Source: Sycobia sp. Sy_11
Lineage: Eukaryota > Arthropoda > Insecta > Hymenoptera > Epichrysomallidae
Direction: 5' to 3'
NCBI GenBank assembly: GCA_018907035.1
Contig: JACCIC010000291.1
Span: 186,001-250,000 of the forward strand
DNA: 64,000 bases
The notes beneath the pieces were generated by a model that had not been told where the DNA came from, did not search any database, and saw only the letters and a program-made list of their open reading frames with translations. Positions 12,001 through 24,386 of this stretch are shown piece after piece; position 1 is the first letter of the stretch; each line of letters starts with the position of its first letter. Position numbers and translations under genes: made by a program.

Positions 12001-12780
12001 GTTCATCTGTAAGAGGGAAGAGGGCGCGTGACTGGATTACGGGCATTGTGCCTCTTTCTCATTCGACCTATGTACTTTAAATTGGATATGTGTACAAGAG
12101 AAACGAAAAAAATAAAAAGAAGGCATTATCATTCTCTTAGATGATACTAATGGTTTATCTTATGTATATTAAGAATCATTACAAAGCCGAATTCTCTGAA
12201 GTCTTCGATTTGGAGATTTGGGCATAATTTCGGAAAATAAAATGAGTTTCGGCCCATGCGATGTAAACTTTATTTCCACTAGAAATGTTTTTCTATTAAC
12301 TAATAGATTAAGATGCGTGGAATCAAACCCTACATTCTCATGATCGTAATAACTTACGAGATTTTTTTTATTGCAAAATAACAACAAGAAAAAAAGACGG
12401 CTCTTTTTACTTTTTCATCAGTGGTTTCAAAACTATGACTCGTATCGAAAAATGCTTGCTTTTTTGTGCAGGAAATTTGTGCAGGAAATAGTTCTAAATT
12501 TACAGTCTATATAATATGTAATTTCGTTAAAAATAAAAATTAATGAAAAGCAGTATTTTTATCTCTTTAAACTAAATACTTTTTCGATATCGATTTATAT
12601 CCTAATCTATCATTTAGCGCAAAAGCATTTTTAGTGGAAAAATGTTAAATCCAACCGCTTATTCGCATATTGTAAACCTATAATGATCTATACAGTAAAT
12701 CAATGCCAATGACAACATAATAAATTCGCAGTTTATCATCGACGAATTGAGTAATCCCGAACTTTCAATGAAAAATACGC
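12001..12780. other. AT-rich stretch with a 13-bp tandem duplication
   Basis: Mostly featureless AT-rich DNA. At 12464-12489 the 13-mer TTTGTGCAGGAAA is present twice head to tail, the kind of duplication left by replication slippage. Confidence 0.5.
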
Positions 12781-12784
12781 GCGT

Positions 12785-13640
12785 TTTCAATCTGTGCCTC
12801 AAAGCATCCTCCCTCCCTCGATTTCGAGCTCACACGAAAGCCGCCTTCGCAGTTCTCTCGTAATAGGAGGAGACCTGGAGAAAAAAAGAGAAGAACCATA
12901 TTTCTCTCCTCGTATATACGCTCGTTCCACAATTTTACAACACCGGTCAATTTCTGCTAAAAAAGCGCTTCTCTACTCCCCTTTCCCTTCTGTCGGATGT
13001 CTCCCTCATCCGGCACTTTTTTCTCCAACGATCCGACTGGGAATTTCTCAGCCCCCTACGCTCGCACCCGCAATCCAAATTCTTCCGCGATACTCGTGCC
13101 TTCGCCCCCCCTTTCCCTTGTCCACTCCTTAATCTCGCGCGCAGCCTCGACTCGTTCATTTTGCCGCCGTCTCGTTATTATACGCGGGTGCTTGCCGCGA
13201 CGGAGGGAAATTCAGAAACGAGGGAGGCGGGAAACGTCGCCGACCTCCCCCCCCGCCCCTCCAACCCGCGCCGTCGTAAACGAGCGGCGCGACCCCCCCC
13301 CCCTCGGCGCGCCCACGAAGCCCCGCAATGTAATAACGCGGGCCGTTCCTCGCACGCCCGTCCGTCTGTAATACTTGCGGAGAGAGGAGGGCGTTGCGGC
13401 CGACGCTTTAACCGGGCAAGACGTCGCGTCGACCAACGCTGTCCCCCTCCCGAAGCCGGCGTATGCTACGTCCTCTCTGTTCCGGCTCATCCGGTTTGAC
13501 GACACCCGCGTCGGTGGATTGGAGATTTGCGCGGATGGTGGGAGAGGATGGCGGGGATGGATTTTTCGCCCGAGCGGGGTAAACGGTGTTTTATCGGATG
13601 AGGGGGGTGGCTGCTACTAGACATAGTGACCGATAAATAA
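12785..13640. other. CpG-rich, pyrimidine-rich island
   Basis: CG-rich sequence with C-runs (eleven C at 13293-13303). Overlapping frames of 61-124 codons are open on both strands, the signature of a stop-poor GC-rich tract rather than a gene. No motif is recognised. Confidence 0.35.
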
Positions 13641-14850
13641 AGCCCGCGGCGAAGGTCCGTCTGTACGCGATTGTTAGCCTTTCTGCGTCGACGAATGCCT
13701 CGTTGCACAACAATGAATCGATTTGACACTGATATAACGTGTACGAGAATCTCTAGGATGTGACGTACGATTAACTCGTTTGACTCACTGGTATCTCAAA
13801 AATTGAATTTTTCAAGATTTCTTTTGCAATTCATCACGTGAAGATCAATTATTAGAATAACAATCACTAAAATTCATTAAAGGTCAGATCTTTTCCAAAA
13901 ATAAAAATTACAAGTAACTACAATGTCATCGTTTCATATTAGACGAAAAAAAGGTGAATAATCGTACAAATAATTTCTTGCGTCGTATATAATTCTGTTT
14001 TACGCCAAAAAATGTTAAGAACTATATCGTTTTCTGAAATTGATTATTAGAGTGAATTCATTTGAATTTTCTAGATTTCATTTTTCTTATAAACCAGTAA
14101 TTCATTTATCTTTACAAATTAGCTCATAATTTACTAAAATATAATTATATAAAATCTCATTTTACATGACAATTCATCGTAGGGAATATCAAATCAGCCA
14201 GTTCTAATTGTGTTTGTGCAACCAGAATATCAAATCGCCCTAGTAACTCACTTTTCTTTTAACATCAGGCTCCTGCTTTGATAGTTTTACTTACCATCCA
14301 TATGACGCTCCCCCAGTAGCGAAAAAGAAATAGTCGGTTACTAACGTCAAGATGTCAATAAAACCATATAAAATCGCTATCGATTTTTTTGCCACTTTAC
14401 TTTCGCGGCTTCTTCGTCTCGCGCGCGTCCGACTCGTGCAACAGCTTCGCGTAAAAATATTTGAAAGCGAAGACGAAAGCCGTGACTCTGAAGGAGGGGG
14501 TGGGGGTGTAAAATAACGTACGTTCGTTAAAATCGGACGGATGAACTTTTTTATGTTGAATCAAATAAAGGGAGCTTTTATTTATCTTGGACCACATTAT
14601 TCGTACGTTTATTGCAAAAGAAATCAAAAGACGGATACAATTGAAGTTCAATATAATCGCTACTAAAAAAGTACGTACTATATTAAAATTTATACCAAAA
14701 AGAAATCAGACACGTTGAGCTGACTTTGAATAGAAGTCAAGAGTATTATTGAATAACCACCCCCCCCCCTCAAAACATGCCAACGAATCGGTATCTATGC
14801 AAAAAGCACTTGTTACAACGACATTAGAACGCCTGAAGAGCGATTTCGCA
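13641..14850. other. AT-rich stretch with a small GC patch
   Basis: No gene is seen. A run of ten C occurs at 14760-14769, and a moderately GC-rich patch lies around 14400-14540. Confidence 0.45.
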
Positions 14851-14852
14851 GA

Positions 14853-14854
<2 letters not shown>

Positions 14855-14890
<36 letters not shown>

Positions 14891-15028
14891 TGCGTGACGC
14901 ACCCGAGGCTAATACGCCGTAGCACGCGTCAGAGTGAAAATAAAAAGCCGGGTACAGAGAAAGAAAAAGAGAGAGGAAGAGATAGAGAAAGAAAGAGAGA
15001 CGGAGAGGAGAGGAAAGTACACGCTTTG

Positions 15029-15068
<40 letters not shown>
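14855..15068. repeat. (AG)n, GA-rich tract and (TA)n compound repeat
   Basis: A pure AG array occupies about 14855-14887, imperfect GAAAGAGAGA sequence follows at about 14955-15015, and a pure TA array lies at 15030-15068. Purine strand asymmetry is strong over about 160 bp. All long frames here are repeat artefacts. Confidence 0.95.
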
Positions 15069-15071
<3 letters not shown>

Positions 15072-16330
15072 CATGTGCGAAAGAACGCCGCAAAGCTTTT
15101 CCGCCTTCCGCTAAGGGGGTAGTATCTCGCTCATATGCCGCCGCCAACGCTACTGCGCTGTACGTTTGCGTCGCTTTTTAACCGAGCGCGCCCGCTCGTG
15201 CGTCTCTTTTTCCTGCCCCCCCTCACCCCAAGCTCTGCGTTTTTCGCAACCGTTCGCTTTTGTGTCGTTTACTACTTCTCCTCTTCCTCCCCCCCTCTCT
15301 TTTTCTCTTTGTATCCCTCTCCGTTACCGAAAGCGAGACGTATCTCTATCCATCCCTCCCCTGTATTCTTTCTCCTTCTTTTCTCTCTCTCTCTATCTCT
15401 TTCTCTGCTAAAAGAGCGACGAGATCCCCCTGTGCGTGGTCGATACACACCGGGGCTAAAAGTTGGAAAATCGCTGGCGCGCTCTTTTTCACCGACTACT
15501 ACATCGTCGAGAGCGCTGCGGCGGTATTACTTTTATTCTTTCGCGGGGTGTTCGGCAGCGCGGGGAGTCGCACGCTGAAAAATTTTTGCCACGCGCGCGC
15601 GCAAAGACAAAGGGAGAAAAATGAGGGGGGGCGGGGTTGAGCAGAAATCGAGAAACGCTGAAACGCACGACTGCCGCATATATACGCGAGCGCACTTTTG
15701 CGTCATCGTGAGGGAGGGCAAATGTCCGAGCAGCCTATTATAACGCGCGACCTACGCTCTTATATATATATATATATAAAGCACGAGCCGAATGGTCGGT
15801 GCAAAAGACCGTCGAGAGGGCGCGTATAAAAGCTCTTTGTGCGAATATATATATACACAAATTTGACAGAAGAAAAATCTATAGAATCGAAAAAGTCCTC
15901 TTTTTTCTGGCCTATACGATTCATTTATTAATATTTCTTTCTTTTAATTTTTCTAGGAAATTTTGCCGTTTTTCAACGTTTTGTTCGGCTTTTCGTCAAA
16001 ACAGATTATTCTTCTCTCTCGTTCGGAATCTATTTTGCCTTTTTTTTCTTTTTTTTTTCTTTTGCTATTTCCATTTTCCATATTCACGACGGGCAACCGC
16101 GCTATTTTCCCTCGCGCTACGTAAAAATGTTTGGAAAAAAGGCGGGGGGACGCGCGAAGTGTAGTAGATATAGGAATTGTAGAACAGTCACGCGCGCGCG
16201 CCCCCGCACAGAGCCCCGAATCTGTTTGCTATTCTCCCACGCGTGTATACATTTTCAAGGAGGCGGCCACGCAATAGGAACGTTCTCACTCCACCCACCC
16301 CGCTCTCGCCGCTATTTTGCTTAAATAAAT
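15069..16330. other. GC- and pyrimidine-rich island with TATA-like site
   Basis: CG-rich and CT-rich DNA with stop-poor overlapping frames of up to 147 codons on both strands and no recognisable peptide. A TATAAAAG sequence at 15825-15832 sits in a GC-rich context typical of a TATA box, but no initiator of the TCAGT type is found about 30 bp downstream. A poly-T tract around 16040-16062 follows. Confidence 0.3.
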
Positions 16331-16661
16331 GTTGCGCAAAATATTCTGGGACGCATCGATCCGGTTAGCCACGGCCCACCACATAAACATTGTTCTTATT
16401 TGCATTTTATTGCAACTCCGTATACAGTACTAGTAAAATGCATTTGTTTTTTTTTTATCTATTTCATCGCTAAATATTGTGCACGGGTGCCTCTGAAGTA
16501 ATTGCTAGATTTACCGAAATAGATTAAGATTACTTGTATAAAAATGATGACAAAAAAAAACAACAAAAAATGTGTAATCCAATAAAATAAACTTCTACAA
16601 ACAATTTACTACTTAGAGATCTAAAACAGGCATAATGAATCATCATATATATATATATATA
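16331..16661. other. AT-rich spacer before a mariner element
   Basis: AT-rich sequence with no gene, ending in a short TA array (about 16646-16661) that supplied the TA target site of the element that follows. Confidence 0.5.
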
Positions 16662-17569
16662 GAAGAGGTGTATTCAAAAAGTAACGAGAATTTTTAAATT
16701 TCGTGGGTTTGGAGAATCCGCCTGTATAATTTTTTTTATTATGTTGGTACACATTCCGCTGAAGTACGATAAAATTTTTAGTAATATTCATTGCTTACTT
16801 TTTAAGTGGCAGCCGCTAACGTTACACGTGTTTTTCAAGCTCGACGATTTTTGATTGTCGAGCCTTTTTCGGTGTTGGCGATCCAGAATGCCTCCACTGA
16901 GACGATTGCGCCTTAGTTTCGACATCATATCCATAAACCCATGTTTCGTCACCTGTTATAATACGTTTTAGCAGTTTTGCATTGTTAGTAACTTCATTTA
17001 GCGACTACTGAGCAACTTCCATTCGCGACTGTTTTTGTTCGAAATTCAACAATTTTGAAACAAATTAAAAAATTCATGGCATGAACCAACTGATATGCCA
17101 ACATCATCAGCGAGTTCTCCGATTGTGATTCGGCGATCGTTCGTAGACATTTCTTTCACTTCTTTCACAGTTTTCATCGGTTCTTGATGTGCGGGGCGTC
17201 CGGGTCTTTCGTCATCTTCAACGTTTCTGCGGGCACCTTGGAAACGCTTATACCACTCGTAAATATTTACTTTACTCACAGTAGACTCACCATATGCCTT
17301 TGTTAACATTTTATAAAGTTCACTAAACTTTATTTAATTTTTTACGCAAAATTGAATACAAGTTCTTTGCTCCATTTTTTTCACAAACGAAAATCGCCGA
17401 GCTCGAAAAAACACGTCTAACGTTAATGGCTGACACTTAAAAAGTAAGAAATGAATATTGCTGAAAATTTTATCGTACTGTAGGGGCATGCAATAAAAAA
17501 AAATTTATATAGGCGGATTCTCCAAGCCGGAAAAATTTAAAAATTCTCGTTATTTTTTGAACACACCTC

Positions 17570-17572
<3 letters not shown>
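16662..17572 (-). mobile_element. Internally deleted mariner element with long TIRs
   Basis: The element is 911 bp and has imperfect terminal inverted repeats of about 190 bp (16662-16852 and 17387-17572), with outer ends GAAGAGGTGTATTC and, on the other strand, CACGAGGTGTGTTC. Both ends abut TA dinucleotides (16660-16661 and 17573-17574), the mariner/Tc1 target site. The inside carries a mariner transposase relic on the - strand with the N-terminal helix-turn-helix half and first catalytic block, but not the later catalytic blocks. Full mariners are about 1.3 kb with short TIRs, so this copy has an internal deletion and unusually long TIRs. It can at most have been mobilised in trans. Confidence 0.85.
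16865..17375 (-). pseudogene. Mariner transposase fragment
   Basis: Read leftward from an ATG at 17375, the frame starts MEQRTCIQFCVKN, hits a stop (TAA, codon 14), then continues IKFSELYKMLTKAYGES and VNIYEWYKRFQGARRNVEDD with RPGRP, the DNA-binding half of mariner transposases. An intact 87-codon stretch ends with GISVGSCHEFFNLFQNC at 17046. A frameshift with a small deletion follows. The shifted frame reads LLNFEQKQSRMEVAQ, a stop, then LLKRIITGDETWVYGYDVET, the block with the first catalytic Asp of the DD34D triad. It ends in PKKARQS, running straight into the left TIR, so the second and third catalytic Asp blocks are gone. It is non-functional. Confidence 0.85.
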
Positions 17573-17613
<41 letters not shown>

Positions 17614-17835
17614 TTTTTTTTTATTTATAGCTTTATTGAAGCCTTTTTCGGGCTTATTTAGCTAACATTATAAATCTATTACATATCTGTTACAAATCTG
17701 TATCATGTTCCTACAAGTATTTGTAAAATTTTACATATAGCTTACGGAGTTTCGAATTCGACTATATACATTATGTTAACAATTTCATTTCTAATTTACA
17801 ATTTTTTTTTATATATTCATATTACATTCTTTTAG

Positions 17836-17880
<45 letters not shown>
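17573..17880. repeat. Two (TA)n arrays flanking T-rich DNA
   Basis: TA arrays occupy about 17573-17609 and 17838-17880, with T-rich sequence between. The first is contiguous with the right end of the mariner element, so the element is flanked by TA repeats on both sides. Confidence 0.95.
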
Positions 17881-17883
<3 letters not shown>

Positions 17884-18795
17884 TAGCAGTTTTTGACAGC
17901 TCCTGACAACAAGCATGTACCGAGAACGAATTTTTTTAGAAACAAATTAATTTCAGAACAGAAAATCATACTGGAAGGGAATGTTCACCACGTACAAGAG
18001 AACAGGTAAAGAAAAACAAAAATCGTTGGCACAAATTGAAAAATAGTATGATTAAATTAGTTTACGAGATTCAATATTGTAAAAGTAAATTTGAATTGAA
18101 AAATTATGCAATTGATTATAATCTATTTCATTTCAATGGCTTTAAAAGAGATTCTATATTTTACATAATGTCTTTTCTACAGACCTAACCTTAACTCGTT
18201 TTGTGTTCTAGTTTTATTTCTAAGCAGAAGTGGTAAAAACTTAAATATATTACTAGCTGCTGGCGTTACACGAATTAGAGATTCCTTAATCTTGGTATTG
18301 TTGAGGTTCTTCAGCTTAGAGTATATCAAAAGTAAATTTTGTGACTTGGGTCAATTGGATAAGCATGTGTAGACTGAAGATTCGTGTAATAGGGAGTCTG
18401 TCTTAGGGTTATCATTTAGGGAATAAAATTTTAGTCTAGGCTTGAGTGTAATAGACATTGTTAGGGTTGGGATTTATGGCTTATATATTGGTGGGCTTAG
18501 ACTTTCGAAGCTAAGGAATTTGGAAATTTGGATGGATTGTTTTAGTGTTTATACGCGATAGTTAAAAGATATTTGTTTCATTGACTTCTGCTTCCTAGTG
18601 TATAAATTGATTGACTAGTATCTAATGCCTAGGATTTTTTAGAATTTGAGTAGCGAAGCGGTGATAAGAACATTAAATTTTCAGGTATGTGCTTGAAGTA
18701 GTATTTCATCTGCCGTGGCAGTTGCTCCCTCTTCTGTTAGACAAGTATTGTTCGAAGATCAGACGGCATACCTGCTATCAAAGTATAAAAATCTA
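17881..18795. other. AT-rich stretch, nothing firm
   Basis: No gene can be supported. A short open frame at 18680-18798 on the + strand begins next to a TTTTCAG acceptor-like site (reading YVLEVVFHLPWQLLPLLL) and is followed by nothing recognisable. On the - strand a donor-like GCAG/GTATGC lies near 18766-18775. Confidence 0.3.
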
Positions 18796-18798
18796 GTT

Positions 18799-18936
18799 CT
18801 ATAGAGAAAACCGACGGACGACGAGTGCGGAAACTTGGTTGGTAAATCCACCGAAAACGGCGAGGAGAGAAAGGAACTCGAAGCAGATCACAAACGTGCC
18901 GTCTTTGACGAGGCGACCGGTGATCTCGATATTCAT
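18799..18936 (-). other. Small open frame with hydrophobic segment
   Basis: A 45-codon frame on the - strand starts at an ATG at 18936. It reads MNIEITGRLVKD, a hydrophobic stretch GTFVICFEFLSLLAVFGGF, then polar residues to a stop at 18799-18801. Third positions are rich in C, as in many insect genes, and the hydrophobic core is long enough for a signal peptide or signal anchor. It could be a short secreted or membrane peptide, or a first exon. However, the opposite strand is also open across the same DNA (reading DECGNLVGKSTENGEE), no strong donor follows, and I recognise no family. Confidence 0.22.
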
Positions 18937-18939
18937 AGC

Positions 18940-19660
18940 ACAGCGAGAGGAAGAGCAGGTGGGGGTAGAGGATGGATAGTAGATAAGTAAAGCCTTGTTC
19001 CCGTAACTACCTCGGCTCGCTTGCTCTCACCCGTGACTTATCCACGAGTTTCCCGAGCGTCTCGCGAGGCTCTTCCGGGTTATGCGCTTGGGGTGTCGTG
19101 TCGACAAGGGTACAGGCAAGCGGAACATTTCTGCCAGAGATTTTCGAAACCAGGATGGGTTGTTGCTTCTCAAACTACCGCTCCCTCCCTGTTGAAAAAG
19201 AGAGCTGTAGAGTACGTTTACTGATACTATGGTTTCAATATACAGTGTACGATTCAATATATATTTACGACGTTCTAGCGACAGGTCTTTTAGTTTTAAT
19301 ATTGTCATAGAGACGTTATAATATTGAAATTTATCTGGATAGATTTATGTAGAATTATGCTCGAAATTCATGTTCCACCACAAAAAGCGTATCTATGTAA
19401 ATCATGTATAGTTTTTGAAAATCTTTCATTTATTGCCAGTTCTTAATAAAATCGATAATAGCTCTGAGGAAAAAAAGATTTTTGAAACGTTTGAAAAGGC
19501 TTTTGAAATAGAGAAACTCGTTTTTGAACGATCAAACGCTGTATGTTAACCGCAAACGAGACAAAAATTCGTAATTTTTGCTTTCTTTGGTTTCCTTTTG
19601 CAACTACTTTGCTATTATTGGCTTATCTTAACTAGATAAATCTATATGCAAGCATATGTT
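18940..19660. other. Mixed-composition stretch, nothing recognised
   Basis: Moderately GC-rich to about 19210, then AT-rich. Open frames of 64-93 codons on both strands overlap and have no recognisable motif. Confidence 0.35.
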
Positions 19661-20495
19661 ATAAATCTATATGCAATTTGCCAAACGCGCGAATCCTCGG
19701 CGAATTAAAATTTGCCGATCGGCTTCTCATTCCCATCCAACCGAGATTTCGCAGATTAGCGGGGGCACTCGCGCTGCTCGGGAATTACACGGGACAGCAA
19801 CAAAAGGCGCTCGGTGCTCTGTTTTTGTTCAGATTTAGAGACATTCCTAGAAGCCCAGAGTAATTTCGGACGATGCGGCAGAATTTGCACGCGTTGCGCC
19901 CGCGAACGGATGCTCTCGGCGCACGACCCAGTTGTTGTGTGCCTGTCCTCTTCATTCGCCGCTATTCGCCTGTAAACGTAAAGAACACCGAGGTGTATGG
20001 GGTAAAAGGGCGTTGTTCTCAATTTAACGCGATGAATCGCGGGTTTGATTGTTCATTGAGATTTGAGTGCAGGACCTATTCATTATTTCGTTTTCTATAT
20101 ACACACATACATATATCTGCAATTCGTTGGCGAGAAAAGCTACAACATGTACGATCCTTTTGTTACAATTGTTGCAAAAAAATTTGAAATACAAAAATTT
20201 GAATCTCGTAAGCATATGTTCCATTCTGTACGGTATACAAGAAATGCTTCAATATTTTGTCATCCGAATAAAATTGTAGATTGTTCAAGCATTTGATTCA
20301 TGATTCCAATTCGTTTTGATTTTTGATTCATTTATGGTTTTATTTCATTGGTACTTTTGGCTCGTCATCACCATTAGTACTTTTCGATATGTATGAAAAT
20401 AAATCATTATCATTATTATTATCGTATTTTACTCTAGAACGGTATTAAGAGCACCAAAAATAGTTAACACTTTAATACGTCTACGGAAATTTCAT
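19661..20495. other. Mixed-composition stretch, nothing recognised
   Basis: A GC-balanced patch (19680-20030) is open on both strands (61 and 104 codons +, 88 codons -) without recognisable domains. AT-rich DNA follows. Confidence 0.35.
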
Positions 20496-20546
20496 ATTTA
20501 CTCATGAGGCAATTCATGAAATTTAATATGTAACTCATGAGTAAAT
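20496..20546. repeat. Perfect 13-bp inverted repeat
   Basis: ATTTACTCATGAG (20496-20508) and its exact reverse complement CTCATGAGTAAAT (20534-20546) flank a 25-bp spacer that itself contains TTCATGAA. It could form a stem-loop or a paired binding site. Confidence 0.8.
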
Positions 20547-20925
20547 CGAACAAGATAAAAATCAATTTACATACTAGCGTTAATTTATATTTTTCACCAG
20601 AAAAGCTAAGAGGATTCTAGCACTCGAGTAGTGCAAGACAATTTTTAATTATTTATTGCTTAAAATTCAAATATTCAAACTATTATTGCGCTAGATATAT
20701 TGAGTTTTTAAGTTTTACTCATATCACGTAAATGAAAAAGAAATTACTGTATTGGAAATAAATTATTTTTATCATCCGAAAGTACGAAAATGAAATTTCC
20801 AACAAAATTGTATAATTAAATAAATCAATACGGAATTAGAGTAGAAAACGGAGTTAAGTATTCGATGAAGCCTTGAAAACGAGAGTATCAATTTAGTATT
20901 CACACTGCAGTACCTTGCCCATTTT
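20547..20925. other. AT-rich stretch, nothing recognised
   Basis: No gene or repeat seen. Confidence 0.5.
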
Positions 20926-20929
20926 TCTT

Positions 20930-21805
20930 TTCCAGCACGAAGCTAATCGTCACTATCGTTTCTTTTCTCGGCTTCTCCCTTAAAAATCCCCGAAGCTATC
21001 GTAACGAACAGAGGCCGTACTACGATGGAAGGGTCAATTCTAAAGTCGAATTGCAGAGATTTCCATACCACTCATCTCAGCCGCCCTACCCCCATCGAAT
21101 CGAAACGCAATCAAAAGCGAAGGAAAAGGAGAATCGAATCGCATAAATTATAACCAAAGTATACACGCCGTGTCCGCGCTGACCCCAGCTCGGTACGCCT
21201 GCAGCAGTCCTCGCGCTCGGTCTCAATTAGTAACCCACATATGGCCCTGCGGACGCCATCCCTCCGACCCCAGCCCCCGGACCGACCAACCATTTTCTCA
21301 CACACCGCTCTGCGGCTCCCCGGCAAATTACGTACTTGGAAATTTTGGGAACGCGGGAAGGGGATATGACATCCAATTTCGAAAACAACTCCCCCGGGTG
21401 GACAGGGTGTGGCGGCAGGAGGGGGGGGCGAGCGCGCACGCCCACGCGCCCCGTTACCGCGTCATAATTCGCAACGCGAGATTTTAATCATGACTCCTCT
21501 GTGGATTGCGCGCTTTCCCTCTTTTGCCCTGCCACCCTTTGGCCGTCCTACTCGCTATACACATGCGTGCGCGTGCGCGCGTGTAACGGGGCCTTGATGT
21601 ATGGACGCGGGTGTCCTCGTTTCGATACGTTTATCATCCCCCGGCGCTGGACGATCACGGGAATTATTCCAAGGATGGCAGTCTGCACCGTCGTGGCGAA
21701 GCTCGAGCGTTGATTAACGGTGACGGGGGAGGGGGGAGGGGGCGTCCAAGCAATCATACTTATTGGCGCTACGTGGCATCGGGTGGAGGCGTCTTCTTTC
21801 AGTAT
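20930..21805. other. GC-rich, CpG-rich island
   Basis: CG-rich with G-runs (21421-21428; G-rich tract 21724-21741) and stop-poor overlapping frames on both strands. No recognisable peptide. Possible regulatory or untranslated exon DNA. Confidence 0.35.
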
Positions 21806-24150
21806 TGATGGCAGAAGTTATTTATTACATCAATTTATTTCAAGCAATTTTTCTTAAGATGCTAAATGATCGATGGCCAGTGGAAACACGAATAGGAATG
21901 CTTTAAGTATGTTTAATTATAATTTACTTGCAAAAACAATACATATGAATATTTACGTGCCCTCGTTATTTAATTAATAGAATAGATGCATTGTATGGCT
22001 TCGGCAAAAATTTCGTTTTGTCGATCTTGTCTTTCACGATTGTTAACGAATTTAAATTAAAAATATGGAAGGTGATCAACCGTGATTTTAATTTGCTTAA
22101 TTAATATGGCATTAGTTTCAGAGGTTGTCGGATTAAAATCAATCGATCCACCAGATAACGAAAACTAAACTTCCAAAATGATTTACTTTGTTATTAACAT
22201 TAAAGTATAACTGTTAAATTTCTGTTTATTACGATTCCCATTTATATTTATCATGCACAGCTTAGACTATTGTAATTTTTTAATTATTACGTCTAAGTCC
22301 ATCTTATTTATTTAAACCAAAAGGAATTATATGTCCAGTGAATTACGACTTACCTACATCACGATCATTTTCGTTAAGCGTTCATGTTTTTTAATTATTA
22401 TAGTATCGGGGCGGATTAAAATTCAATGATCTGAATTTCAAGTGCGCTCTATTATACTTTGATAATCGTTGCTTTCAAATTCATAGATACCAATTCGTAA
22501 CAGGAAACTCGTCATGTCGTTGAAAGTCTTCAATAACCCAAACCAAATTTCTAATTAAGTCGAATCATTCGACATAATTAAAACTCGAATTATTGATTTC
22601 CAAACAATAGCGAAGTTTACAATGGAATTGGTTCAAGAGCAATGTGTCATTAGAACGTGGGAAATGGGAAAATTTACGAGATAGAACATCCTTTATTACA
22701 GTAGATAAAAAACAAATTAACTATGAAAATTTTGGTTGCGGCTTACAAATTTCTTTCATTATTTTGTACATTCTTTATTGAGCATGTAATGGATCTTTCA
22801 AATGAAATATAATCTATTTAAAAGTACGACCTTCTTTCTTATAAAACATGTGATTAATTATTGATTTAATTTTACATTCATTTTGATTGTCAGTTTAAGA
22901 ATCTCAACGCTAATTTTCTTGAGATCTGCTTAATAATATTAACTCCATTGTTAAATAGTATTGATCAAAATAATAAAATATGTATTTTTGGATTTTTAAA
23001 ATATTAATTGAAACATTTGACTATGATGTTTTGACTTTCTTTAAATTAAATGATTAAAAATTGAATAGTTTATCCCATACTAAGTTCCCATACATAAGTC
23101 CCAACTTAAGTTTAAAGTAACAAGAAATTCACTTATCTGATAATATGATCGATTCTTGTAAATAAGCGTAGAATTCGAATATTAATTATTCATCAATTCA
23201 GTTCATATATATAATATCAAATAAGTTCAAACTAATTCGTACTTTTACGATTATTTCATCAAAGTAATAAATTTTTCTTTCTTTTGATAAAAAAATTCCG
23301 ACTATAAAAAATATAAATCTATAATAAACAAGCCTAACTCACTTGCAATAGCTTTGTTAAGGTTCATTCACTCTAGATTCTCGAGCAATGTATTGATTTT
23401 CGTTATTATACTTACGACCGGGAAAATCGATGAATTAAGGTAGAATGCGATTTGATTACCTTGATAAATTTAACTAAACATAAATTCACGTCAAGCTGTG
23501 CAGGATGGATTCAATTATACCTCCCTCTGTTATAATACGGGGTGTGAGAGATCGCAACAATAACCAACTGTTGATTTACATTTTACAAAGAAATGCAGAA
23601 TTTGAACAAAATAAGGTTGTTTAGAAATTTGAAAGGGTAAACGTAAAAAATTTTAACAATGCGAATGGAAAAATAATCTCCAACAATTGTATGCAACTTT
23701 AGAAGAACCTGAAAAAAATTTTGATTGATCGGCTGAAAAAAAGGTATTGAGGTATTACCAATGGTGGCACGAGTATTAAAGAACTCTTTATATTATTTAA
23801 AATTGATGGCAAAACCACCATTATTACTAGGAAAATAAACAAAACATTCTTATTTACAGCTTGTCAATCTCTTAATGGGGGTCAACTCCGAAAGTTTTTA
23901 AAAAACAGAGAACGATGTTCATTCCAATTTTCTAAAACTATCATAGATATAACACCATATACATAGTCATATATATATATTTTAGAATTCGGCCCGGGCT
24001 GAGAATTAATAGGCATTTCTGGCGGCCAGTATTAATTTATCCAGCATTAATTTTATTATTAAGCAATAATTCTCTAGAAATGTCAAAATATGTATAATTT
24101 CATATAACACATACCACTACTCAAAGTGTAAAAAAAAAACGGCAAGCCGG
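21806..24150. other. Long AT-rich desert
   Basis: About 2.3 kb with dense stops in all frames and no recognised element. Around 23990-24050 a patch with GGCCCGGGCTGAGAATTAA interrupts the AT-rich background and might be an edge of an old repeat. Near 23761 and 23816 short arms AATGGTGG/CCACCATT form an inverted repeat. Confidence 0.45.
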
Positions 24151-24354
24151 TACCAACAGTTCAATCGTACACCCTGGAAAACGATCAAAACTTCCTTCAA
24201 AATAGATATAGCCTCCTCCCCCGTCGTGCAAATATCCATCTTTCTCGCACATTTCTCATTATACGAACCTCCTAACGTCCCGACCTATACCACCCTCGAT
24301 ATACCAGCGCATAACAAACAGCAGCCGCGCCCAAGTGCAAAAGAGATTTTTATC

Positions 24355-24355
24355 C

Positions 24356-24386
<31 letters not shown>

